Notes: a model not told the origin generated them from the sequence alone. 13,540 nt of DNA from Baffinella frigidus (GCA_026770585.1 MU646440.1:441895-455434), one strand, 5' to 3'. Numbered from the stretch's first letter, positions 1-6,876 are shown. A program made the numbers and translations.

Positions 1-278
1 CTAAACACTAAACACTAAACACTAAACACTAAACACTAAACACTAAACACTAAACACTAAACACTAAACACTAAACACTAAACACTAAACACTAAACCCG
101 AAAACCCCAACCCCAAACCCTAAACCCTAAACCCTAAACCCTAAACCCCAAACTCTAAACACCAAACCCCAAACCCTAAACCCTAAACCCTAAACCCCAA
201 ACCCCAAACCCCAAACCCCAAACCCGAAACCCGAAACTCTAAACCTTAAACCCGAAACCCGAAACCCGAAACTCTGAA
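1..278. repeat. Telomere-like array: (CTAAACA)13 then degenerate CCCTAAA
   Basis: Thirteen uninterrupted exact copies of CTAAACA (G-strand TTTAGTG) fill 1-91. After that come CCCTAAA, CCCCAAA, CCCGAAA and CTCTAAA variants to about 278. CCCTAAA is the C-strand of the TTTAGGG telomere repeat found in plants, green algae and several protist groups. The C-strand reading at the left edge is the orientation expected of a left chromosome end. Oddly, the perfect block is a single-base variant and is outermost, while the canonical unit is inner and degenerate. It may be a true end, a subtelomeric tract or an internal array; the window edge hides which. Confidence 0.9.
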
Positions 279-986
279 GCAGGAGCTGCTTGCGGCGCCG
301 CGGGGGGCGAATGCGCGAGATACCCTCCCAGGTGCCAGGCTACTAGAGGGGCCTATTTAAAACCAATGTGCTTTTAAAAGTGGGCATTTGTGTAGTAACT
401 TTCGTTGATTGGTCACGTAACTAGCCATATATTGGCCAGTCACGAGGTTGGAACACCTTATCCTGGTTCAAATTTTTACAACCCCACATATAAATAGGAT
501 CCTCCAGCATTCTCGAGTGACACCACCCCTCTTTGGCCCGCTCTTCCTTTCCAGGGTCAAAACATTTCCTTTTCGAAAATATTGACAAAATGTTCTCGTC
601 ACACTCACACTCCAGCGTGTGTTGTGCTGTCTTCGCCCCTGCGTGGAGCCTTGGCTTTGGGCAGCGGGGGTTCATCCGGTAGTCTCGCGTAAACACCAAA
701 TTCTATTTGCGGCACTTTGTTGCTGTGCGAGGGATGATTTTCGTGCCACAGTGCAGCAATGACAAGGCTAAGACCGTCAAAATCCATGCGCGTAATTGCA
801 GGAGGGGGGGGGGGTCGAACCGCATCGGGTTTTCGGCATCTAAAGGATCGATACGCCGCGTTTTCACCGTTTTTGTCCATACTCATGAAAGGGCTGGTTC
901 CTGGTCTGAACAATTATCTGAATTGGATGTAACTATGACATTAGAGCCATTGACGTCATAGTTTGGCGAACATTCGCCCGAACTCG
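279..986. other. Unassigned subtelomeric DNA
   Basis: Apart from the promoter-like patch, I see no convincing gene. Several frames of 60-100 codons are open on both strands, but they lack ATG starts in a good context, contradict each other and show no recognisable motif. A G10 homopolymer lies near 805-814, where an assembly or length error is possible. Confidence 0.5.
405..496 (+). promoter_or_regulatory. Possible RNA polymerase II promoter (CCAAT-like and TATA boxes)
   Basis: Two ATTGG pentamers (reverse CCAAT), each followed by a CACG, lie at about 408-420 and 431-444. A TATAAATA box follows at 489-496. Downstream, an ATG at 590 in an A-rich context (acaaaATG) opens a 30-codon frame ending with TAG at 680-682. 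That frame could be a first exon or nothing; I do not recognise the peptide and do not call it a gene. TATA and CCAAT matches occur by chance, so this is only suggestive. Confidence 0.3.
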
Positions 987-1050
987 CCCTAGGCCGGTCC
1001 TAGGGCCCTACCGTAAGGCGTATGCGCCTACTGGCCACTAAGGGACAAAC
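987..1050 (+). mobile_element. Truncated copy of the second palindromic element family
   Basis: The stretch from CCTAGG at 988 through GGTCCTAGGGCCCTAC to the end GGCCACTAAGGGACAAA matches the right half of the element at 6877-7008 with few mismatches. The left terminal inverted repeat (TTTATCCCTTAAGTGGCC) is absent, so this is a right-half fragment. Confidence 0.55.
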
Positions 1051-1257
1051 GCATTCTTGTCTTATTTTCTCTAAAGGGTGTGATTGCTCACTTCGCAGGC
1101 GCGGCAGTGAAGGTGGGCTTGGGCGCGCGGCTGCTAGGAGAAGCGCGCGTGGGATGCTTCCCCCTTGACTACGTGTGCATGTATGCCTCGGTGTGAGTGC
1201 AGGCGCCGGGCGCGCCCGCCTAAAGTCATCACCCGAGGCGGGCCCGTCCTGAACCAG

Positions 1258-1380
1258 TACAGGGGTACCTCGCTCACAAGAACGTGTCACCCCCTAGGAC
1301 CCTACAGTAGGCCTATGCCTAGGGCCTTACGGTGGTCCTAGGGAGGGGTGGCAGTTTCTTATGAGCGAGGTACCCCTGTA
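1258..1380. mobile_element. MITE-like palindromic element, copy A
   Basis: The ends are CAGGGGTACCTCGCTCA and its inverted partner TGAGCGAGGTACCCCTG, bounded by TA on both sides (1258-1259 and 1379-1380). The interior is also near-palindromic around CCTAGGACC...GGTCCTAGG, so the whole ~120 bp could fold as one hairpin. There is no coding capacity. TA duplication, small size and hairpin form fit a MITE mobilised by a Tc1/mariner-type transposase; that assignment is inference. Confidence 0.8.
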
Positions 1381-1487
1381 CTCGTGAGGTGGCTGTGCGG
1401 TCAATGCAGTGTGCAGTTGAGCTTCCTAGTTCGGGGTGTAGAACCATGAACCCTAAACGTTGGGCGTCGGATGGTCCGACTGCAGCG

Positions 1488-1611
1488 TACAGGGGTACCT
1501 CACTCATCAGAAACAATCACCCCCTCCTAGGACCCTACAGTAGGCCTATGCCTAGGGCCCTATGGTGGTCCCATGGGGGGGGCTGTTTCTTATGAGCGAG
1601 GTACCCCTGTA
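1488..1611. mobile_element. MITE-like palindromic element, copy B
   Basis: Same ends and TA boundaries as copy A (TA at 1488-1489 and 1610-1611). The left arm has small differences (CTCACTCATCAG). The interior carries the shared GGACCCTACAGTAGGCC and CCTAGGGCCC blocks. It lies 107 bp from copy A in a tandem cluster. Confidence 0.8.
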
Positions 1612-1619
1612 CATGTGCC

Positions 1620-1730
1620 GGGCAGGGTTACCTCGCTCTTGAGGCGCCGTCCCCCCCGCCTAGGACCACGGTATGGATAGATAGGCCTACTGTACGGTCC
1701 TTGGGGGGGGTGCTCATCATGAGCGAGGTG
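1620..1730. mobile_element. Degenerate MITE-like copy, truncated by its neighbour
   Basis: The left end GGCAGGGTTACCTCGCTC is a mutated version of the family end. The centre (CCTAGGACCAC, AGGCCTACTGTA) is recognisable. The right arm ATGAGCGAGGT runs directly into the left end of copy C without completing ...ACCCCTGTA. Copy C may have inserted at the TA inside this arm, but the missing distal remnant beyond copy C leaves nesting unproven. Confidence 0.65.
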
Positions 1731-1849
1731 CAGGGGTACCTCGCTAATAAGAAAGCGCACCCCCCCTAGGACCACCATAGGGCCCTAGGCATAGGCCTAC
1801 TGTAGGGCACTACGAGGAGGCGCTTTCTTGTGAGCGAGGTACCCCTGTA
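1729..1849. mobile_element. MITE-like palindromic element, copy C
   Basis: CAGGGGTACCTCGCT begins at 1731 and the right end ACCCCTGTA finishes at 1849. The left target dinucleotide is TG rather than TA, the right is TA. The sub-terminal arms are perfectly complementary to each other (AAGAAAGCGC with GCGCTTTCTT), although this segment differs from that in other copies. Confidence 0.75.
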
Positions 1850-1912
1850 TGGGGCGAGTGCACTTACAAACCGAAGCATCGAATTGCAGCGCGCTTTTCC
1901 ATTGAGAAAGCC

Positions 1913-2034
1913 TACAGGGGTACCTCGCTCATAAGAAAGCCCACATCCCCCTAGGACCACCATAGGGCCCTAGGCATGGGCCTACTGTAGGGTCCCAGGG
2001 GGGCGCGTTTTCTTACGAGCGAGGTACCCCTGTA
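1913..2034. mobile_element. MITE-like palindromic element, copy D
   Basis: TA-bounded copy (1913-1914 and 2033-2034) with intact ends. It lies 39 bp beyond the stop codon of the carrier gene, so it could be transcribed in that gene's 3' untranslated region. I see no AATAAA signal between the stop codon and the element. Confidence 0.8.
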
Positions 2035-2073
2035 CATGTAGCTCTGTCCCAGCCTAAATCAAATCAAACCGAA

Positions 2074-3463
2074 TCAGGCCATCTTGCTCCAGAGGTCCTT
2101 GAGCTGCTCGATCGTCATGAACATCACAACCTGGTTGAGTGATCCGGATCAGTCAACTCTGGTCGAGTAACCCGGATTCAGTCAACTCCTGGTCGAGAAA
2201 GAGCGGATTCATCCAGGGTTCTTTTGAAACAGGAATCGCGTGTCCAACACCTGGGTCTCGTTTCCCCGATGAAAGGGGGGGGGACAGCCCCGCCGGCAGG
2301 CTCGTGAACGCCCGCGTGACCGGTCACGCGGACGCCGAAGCCAACTGTCCGAGGTGACTGCCTTGCGTTGTACTGCTGCTGGAACCTTGACAGGGTGTCC
2401 AACGCCAGGGTCTCCTTTCCCCGATGAAAGGGGGGGGGGACGTGACCGTGAAGCCTCCACAGCGGAGGTAGTAGGGTGCAAAGCCGTTCCAGAGAGACAA
2501 GACACCCTCGGCCTTAGCCATGCATGTCATGGTCTGGACGATCGACCGGTACGGGAGGATGCCCGTGGCTGGGTCGGGGCGCTGGAACGCCATGCGGTTC
2601 TTGGTCGTTTCGAAGGGCATGGTGATCACAGAGTAGATGAGGCCCGACGTCATCGAGGCCCCGAACACCAGGGGGAGGGCCCCCGTGATGCCCATCTTGC
2701 GGTACGTCTGCTTCAAGTGATCGAAGGTCCCCACCTGACAGCAGCCCACGAGCATGGCGCGGGTGACGAACGGCAGTGACCCCCGCCAGAACGCCGTGAT
2801 GCCCTCCTCGGCGGTGATGCGGCGCGCGGCGTCCAGCACCGACGTATAGCTGCGCCTCTCGGGGAGCGGGAGTGCGTTGTCGTTGGACATGCGCACCAGA
2901 GAGACCTCGGCAGGGCAGGAAATGAGCGCGGCCACCCCGCCAGAAACGACTCCCACGCCGAGGCGCGCCCATATGTCGATTTCCCTGTACGTTTGGACCT
3001 GGTCACGCATGACATCGTACAAGCCAAGGCGCGCCGTGCAGTAGAAGAGCTGGCGGGTGAATCCCGCGGAGAGGCCGTTGTACAGCGCGAGCGCCCCCTC
3101 CTGCCTGACGATTTCACGGAAAAAAGGCACGAAGCCCAGCCCCGTCGTGTTGCCCGTGGCGGTGGCGAGGCTCATACGCACACCAACCGTGTTAAAAGGG
3201 TGGACGACCGCCCACCCGATGAGTCCGCCAAGGCCCCCGACCGCAAAGTTGACCGCCGTCGGCATCGGCCGAGGCAGTTTCTTGATTGGTGAAGATGACA
3301 TGTTTGCCGAAAGGATGGCCTCTGACTCCCCGTCCCGACAGGCTCTCATAGCCAGTCGCATCAGCTCTTCGGGAGTTGGTCCATTATTCTGCAGCATCTC
3401 ACCGTAGATGTGTTCAGGTCGGCCTGCATCTGCGAGCAGGGAGAGAGGTCGCTCCATCACCAT
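2074..3463 (-). CDS. SLC25A11-like: Mitochondrial 2-oxoglutarate/malate-type carrier, two exons
   Basis: A mitochondrial carrier (SLC25) protein predicted to exchange dicarboxylates, probably oxoglutarate and malate, across the inner membrane. Exon 1 is 3463-2447 (339 codons). A GT-AG intron spans 2446-2131. Exon 2 is 2130-2074 (18 codons plus TGA), phase 0; total 357 residues. Three carrier repeats are visible. Matrix-gate motifs lie at P89 (PFNTVG, atypical), P184 (PAEVSL, as in the oxoglutarate carrier) and P283 (PFETTK, canonical). Each repeat has an EG(x4)[YW]xG motif. Cytoplasmic-gate motifs are Y149-DVMR, F247-DHLK and I346-EQLK, the last lying in exon 2. The segment PAEVSLVRM...LPLPERRSY and PYYLRCGG resemble the oxoglutarate carrier closely. 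Met55 (codon 3301-3299, aacATG) would give 303 residues, the usual family size; the upstream ATG at 3463 adds 54 residues of unknown role. Family assignment is strong; substrate is inferred. Confidence 0.9.
2133..2216 (-). repeat. Tandem repeat of ~28-30 bp at the intron acceptor
   Basis: Nearly three units share GGTYGAGTRAYCCGGATYCA and AGTCAACTC on the plus strand. On the minus strand each unit junction carries ACTCRACCAG, so the true acceptor sequence is reiterated as decoy CCAG sites about 30 and 60 bp upstream. Confidence 0.7.
2241..2441. repeat. Duplicated ~45-bp block inside the intron
   Basis: Two direct copies, at 2241-2285 and 2396-2441, share TGTCCAAC, AGGGTCTC or GGGTCTC, TTTCCCCGATGAAAG and a run of 9-10 G. 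The second copy ends five bases from the 5' splice site. The sequence between them includes the 18-bp palindrome. Confidence 0.75.
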
Positions 3464-3536
3464 TGCGGGTGCATTCCGGGCCCGGTTGGAATGCCAAAAG
3501 GCCCTCCGATTGCTCCCTCGTCCCGACAGGCTCTCA
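3331..3536. repeat. 18-bp direct repeat spanning the carrier's 5' end
   Basis: CGTCCCGACAGGCTCTCA occurs at 3331-3348, inside the N-terminal extension (residues around MRACRDG), and again at 3519-3536, upstream of the first ATG. A short duplication in the 5' region is the simplest reading. It adds doubt about whether the first ATG or Met55 starts the protein. Confidence 0.7.
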
Positions 3537-3551
3537 AAGGCCCTCCGGTAC

Positions 3552-3585
3552 GGTTTGAGCTGCCAGGCTGGTCAAAAAGTTTTTT
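3552..3585 (+). repeat. 34-bp direct repeat, left copy
   Basis: This stretch begins GGTTTGAGCTGCCAGGCTGG and ends AAAAAGTTTTTT. It is identical over 34 bases to 5250-5283, and the flanks differ. The copies bracket about 1.66 kb. Confidence 0.9.
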
Positions 3586-4239
3586 CAGACAACGTCTAAA
3601 GTAGTCGCCCAGTTAAGTTAACCTTCTTCCAAGACACACCCGTTTCAGGAGCCTGGCCCCAGTGGTGGTGGAGCCGCCGCCTTGCAGCGGACGGCCCCGT
3701 GCCTACGAGGGCGCCAGGCGCTGCCTGGGCTTCTCTCTCTTCCGCATGTCCGTCGCCGCGCGCTTGCGACAATCGCCCGTCGCCGGCGACTCAGCGGAAC
3801 CGCGCGCAAGCGCTGGGTCCCTGGGGTCCACCAACCCAACCCCCCCGGCGCTGTACGGGCACCCTACGCGGCGGGCTCACCGCTGACGAGCCAAGCTAAG
3901 TTTCCCCTGCTCGGGAGTGCCACGGCTTTGCGCCAGGGTCGAGCGACAGCTGCTGGGATGAGCCCCAGCCAGGACACGCTCGTTGCTTCCCCCCAAGCTT
4001 CTTGCTCGGAAAGTTGGCATGCTCGGCCCGCTGGCATGCCAAACACGTTCACGTCCTAGATCGTGCCCGGTAAAACGCGCAGCGCGCTCCTCAACTTCTC
4101 GTGGCCGAGGCCCCATGCGCAGCCAAACTCACCCTCAAATTTCACTCCGCAGCATAGCTGGAACTTGGGGAGCAGCGCCAGGGCCTACACCGCACGCCGT
4201 CATGACACAATCATGACAAAGTCACTCCCCAGGCGGAGG
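3586..4239. other. GC-rich segment, no supported gene
   Basis: The composition resembles the coding parts of the window, and a frame of about 125 codons is open on the plus strand to 4059. It has no ATG at its beginning and its product is low-complexity Arg/Pro/Ala without motifs; minus-strand frames are equally open. It could hold a decayed gene or exon, but nothing seen supports a specific call. Confidence 0.4.
4014..4042. repeat. Inverted repeat / hairpin
   Basis: TTGGCATGC (4014-4022) pairs perfectly with GCATGCCAA (4034-4042) across an 11-base loop. No T-run follows and no gene end is near, so no function is assigned. Confidence 0.6.
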
Positions 4240-5143
4240 GAGGTGACAACCCCCCGCCGTCTCCCTAGCACGGGAACGGCGGTGGCACCCATTATTCCCT
4301 GGCTGGGAGCAGTGGTGGCAGACCGTGCGTCGTTCCTCCCACGCTTGGGGGGGGCGCCATCCCACCCACTGTCTCCCTCGCTGGGAGCAGTGGTGGCAGC
4401 ACACGCGTCGTTCCTCCCACGCTTGGGGGGGCGACTCCGCCAGTCTCTGGTTTTAGGCGACAGCCGGCTGTCTCCCTCGAAATTGGAGCAGTATGGTGGC
4501 TCTAATTTTCCATTGATGTTGAGATGCTTTGCTTGATCGTTCCTCCCTGACAAAGGTGGGCCGAAAGCCCGCCGTCTCCCTTGAGATGGGAGCGGTGGGG
4601 CGGCAGAAAAGGGCCGTTCCTCTCCTCTCGGGGGGAGGGACGATACCTCGCTATCTCCCTGAGATGAGAGAAGTGGGGTGGCGCTAATTGTGAATTACGG
4701 TTCAGATGCTTTGCTTGGTCGTTCCTCCCCCCTTTCGGGGGGGGGGGGGGTGACACCCCACTATTTCCCTAGATGGGAGTGATGGGGTGGCGCTAACTTT
4801 GAAATTGCTGGATGCTTGGCTAGAGGGGTGGGGCGACACCCCACTGCCTCCCTCGAGATGAGAACAATGGGGCGGCGCCAACTTTGGATTGCTACATGCT
4901 TTGCTTGGTCGTTCCTCCCCGACGGCGGGGGGGCGACAGTCCCCCCTGCTGTTGTTCCTCTCGATGGGAGCAGTGGTAATTCTGATTTGCTGTTCAGATG
5001 TTTTGCTTGATCGCTCCTCCCCGACAAGGGGAGGACAATTCTGATTTGCTGTTTAGATAATTTGCCGTTAGATGCTTTGCTTGGATGCTTGGGGCGCCGC
5101 AAATTTTGATTGCTTTGTTTGGTCGTGCCTCCCCTATTTTTTT

Positions 5144-5177
<34 letters not shown>

Positions 5178-5240
5178 GGGGGGGCGACAACCCGCTGTCC
5201 CCCTCGAGATGGGAACAGTCGGGCGGCGCTGATTTCGATG
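4240..5240. repeat. Degenerate tandem array with paired hairpins per unit
   Basis: About ten units of 75 to roughly 200 bp share CTGTCTCCCTCGAGATGGGAG, CAGTGGGGTGGCGCTAA, GATGCTTTGCTTGGTCGTTC and CCTCCCC...GGGGGGGCGACA. Short units (for example 4367-4442) lack the TTTGAATTGCTG/GATGCTTTGCTTGG insert of long ones. Each unit carries two small inverted repeats, CTCCC...GGGAG and CCTCCCC...GGGGAGG. Open frames run through it on both strands and simply re-read the repeat, so I treat it as non-coding. G-runs of up to 14 make unit lengths uncertain. Confidence 0.75.
5147..5174. repeat. (AT)14 microsatellite
   Basis: Fourteen uninterrupted AT dinucleotides lie inside the last long unit of the tandem array, exactly between its C-run and its G-run. 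It therefore sits in the loop of that unit's hairpin. Confidence 0.95.
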
Positions 5241-5249
5241 GGTTTGATG

Positions 5250-5283
5250 GGTTTGAGCTGCCAGGCTGGTCAAAAAGTTTTTT
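5250..5283 (+). repeat. 34-bp direct repeat, right copy
   Basis: Identical to 3552-3585. It follows the end of the tandem array. Beyond it the sequence becomes AT-rich briefly, then GC-rich and coding-like. Confidence 0.9.
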
Positions 5284-5587
5284 ATCGATTTTGTTGGATT
5301 TTGAATTTAAAATTGGGAGCGGGAGGCGGGTCGGGAGCATTGTAACTCCCCGAACGAGCGGGACCCTGCGCTCCAGGGATCCTGCGCTGGCATCGCACAG
5401 AATCCGCGGCGCCAGCACGCGTGCCTGGGAGACGGGTTCGACTCGACGCCCATCTCTCGTGTGCGGGCTGCTGGCGCTGTGCAGTGTCTTCCTCCTGCTC
5501 CCCGCCGCGCATAGCAGCGTGCCCGCCGCACGGCCGCAGCTCGTCGCCACCGCAGGAGGTGGGAAGGTTCCTGACTTGCGTCAGTCG

Positions 5588-5812
5588 ATGTCCAAACGGA
5601 AGCGCGAGGCCGACGAAAGCGCGATGTTCTCGTCGTCAGCAAAGTCCGCCGCGAAAAGAGCATGGCTGGCATTGGAGCGGGACCTGAGCAAGCGGCCAGG
5701 TTGGATGGTCTCGACCGACGGATCTTCAACAGGCTGGCACTCTGCTGTCTTGGCGGGGCCGCCCGGCACTCACCTCAGGCTCAGAGCGCGCTGGGCTGAT
5801 ATGAAAGGCTAA
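5588..5812 (+). pseudogene. Truncated coding-like fragment ending in a telomere-like array
   Basis: From ATG at 5588 a 74-codon frame reads MSKRKREADESAMFSSSAKS... with a basic KRKR cluster (possible nuclear signal), an Ala/Lys/Leu helical stretch and a Trp/Gly-rich end (WMVSTDGSSTGWH). The frame is open further upstream, including a hydrophobic stretch (LALCSVFLLLPAAHSS), but has no ATG between about 5075 and 5588; an acceptor-like GCGTCAG lies just before 5584. The stop TAA (5810-5812) is part of the first CTAAACC repeat of the next array, so the native C-terminus is missing. I do not recognise the protein. It may be a gene fragment or a coincidental frame. Confidence 0.35.
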
Positions 5813-6061
5813 ACCCTAAACTCTAAACTCTAAACCCTAAACCCTAAACCCTAAACCCTAAACCCTGAACCCTGAACCCTGAACCATAAACCCTAACACC
5901 TAAACCCTAAACCTTGAACCCTAAACCCTAAAACCTAAACCCTAAAACCTAACACCTGAACCCTACACCCTAAACCCTAAACCCTAATCCCTAATCCCTA
6001 ATCCCTGAACCCTAACACCTGACCCCTAAACCCCAGACCCTAAACCCCAAACCCTGAAACA
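5809..6061. repeat. Interstitial telomere-like array, C-strand orientation
   Basis: About 35 CCCTAAA-type heptamers with variants (CTCTAAA, CCCTGAA, CCTAACA, CCCTAAT, CCCCAGA). The orientation is the same as at the window start, as if this were the left end of the DNA lying to its right. The junction with coding-like sequence on the left is abrupt. Confidence 0.9.
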
Positions 6062-6661
6062 GGGACGCGTAACGTGGGCGCAGAGGCGAGCGGATTTTTG
6101 CTGGGCATCGAGACCCTCCCCTCTGGAATACCCTCGTGTATGTGTCTGGCGGATTTCTTGAACGCGCTGGCGTTCGACGCGGGCACTGCAAACTTCAAGC
6201 ATCCCGTTCTGGTGGACGTGTACGGGCGGGTGGAGGCGGAGAAGAGCGCTCGCTTCCCAGCCGGCCTGGCCATTACGCACGTGCACCACCCTGGCCACCA
6301 GACAGACGACAGCTACTTCACGTGGCTCAACCGCTGCGCCGACTCCTTGGCCAGCTTGGGGCGGGACGTGGACGTGTGCTTGCCTGAGTCGGCACTGGAG
6401 GAGCTGGCTGCAGGGTCCAAGTTGTTTGCTGCACGGCTCGAGCAAGCCGAGAGGGAGGCAGGCGATGAGGGGGCTGCGAGAACAGTTGTCGAGGAGGAGC
6501 TGCCGACAGAGGCAGAGAGCGTGGGAGATGATAGCGAGGCAGAGAGCAGGGGCGCAACGAAGCGCGCTAAAACGGTCCCCAGGAAGGCTGCCGAGAAGGG
6601 CGCTAAGGAGGGCGCTCAGGAGGGCGTGCGGAAGGGCGTGCGGAAGGGCGCGCGGAAGTGA
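6062..6661 (+). CDS. Unrecognised protein, 5' end missing or spliced
   Basis: An open frame continues from inside the telomere-like array to TGA at 6659-6661. There is no ATG at its beginning; the first in-frame ATG is at 6140 (173 codons) in a weak context (gtgtATGt). An acceptor-like GAAACAG ends at 6061, so 6062 could be an exon start; equally, the gene may be truncated by the array. The N-terminal ~125 residues look globular (FLLGIETLPSG, HPVLVDVYGRVEAEKSARF, THVHHPGHQTDDSYFTWLN). The rest is acidic (EEELPTEAES) and then strongly basic and repetitive (KRAKTVPRKAAEKGAKEG), resembling a nuclear-localisation or nucleic-acid-binding tail. I recognise no family. A mixed N-terminal part followed by a charged tail makes real coding more likely than chance. 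Confidence 0.5.
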   Translation, partial: GTRNVGAEASGFLLGIETLPSGIPSCMCLADFLNALAFDAGTANFKHPVLVDVYGRVEAEKSARFPAGLAITHVHHPGHQTDDSYFTWLNRCADSLASLGRDVDVCLPESALEELAAGSKLFAARLEQAEREAGDEGAARTVVEEELPTEAESVGDDSEAESRGATKRAKTVPRKAAEKGAKEGAQEGVRKGVRKGARK

Positions 6662-6680
6662 GATTGGCCTTTGGTCTAAA

Positions 6681-6782
6681 TCAGGACCGCACACCGACCG
6701 AGTTGGACGCGGTCCTTAAATTGAATGAAATTAAGGGCCGCACCCAGCGCTTGTGTGTGCGTGCCTTAATTGAAGGACCGCA
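6681..6782. repeat. Cluster of GGACCGCA-type direct and inverted motifs
   Basis: Just after the 6661 stop, related motifs occur at 6681 (TCAGGACCGCACA), 6709 (inverted, GCGGTCCTTAA), 6730 (ATTAAGGGCCGCA) and 6771 (AATTGAAGGACCGCA). The two central ones form an imperfect hairpin. A comparable palindrome cluster follows the frame ending at 10389. Confidence 0.55.
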
Positions 6783-6876
6783 GAGGAAGCAGATTCCGTA
6801 GTATGTTCGAGGACACGCAGCGAGCGACTTAGAGACGCGTGTTCTTAATCGCGAGTACAGTGTACGTCCAAGTAGA

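Larger units (their letters stand above)
2131..2446 (-). other. Intron of the carrier gene (316 bp, GT-AG)
   Basis: On the minus strand the donor reads TTCACG|GTCACG and the acceptor CTCAACCAG|GTTGTG. Splicing joins T339 to V340 in frame and restores the conserved carrier end (VVMFMTIEQLKDLW), which aligns with the last helix of oxoglutarate carriers. Reading through instead gives a proline-rich tail unrelated to any carrier. The intron consists largely of internal repeats and has an 18-bp perfect palindrome (CGCGTGACC/GGTCACGCG) at 2313-2330. Confidence 0.85.

Noticed and set aside
421-699. 92-codon minus-strand frame near the promoter-like patch
   Set aside because: Begins at a non-ATG codon and shows no motif.
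1319-1963. Several 60-70-codon frames with SEVPLY / RGTSL / SYERGTP strings
   Set aside because: The strings come from the MITE ends read in different frames and strands; no independent coding signal.
2514-3117. Overlapping frames of 130-150 codons on the minus strand, and plus-strand frames over 2354-3407
   Set aside because: They are out-of-frame shadows of the carrier gene in GC-rich DNA and lack motifs.
4063-5102. Frames of 80-157 codons with repeated GRNDQAKHLN or LGAVVA...SFLPRLGG
   Set aside because: They re-read the tandem array on both strands, and starts are not supported; non-coding repeat explains them.
4240-5240. CRISPR-like array
   Set aside because: Unit lengths vary from 75 to about 200 bp, repeats are degenerate, there are no spacers of constant size, and the surroundings are eukaryotic.
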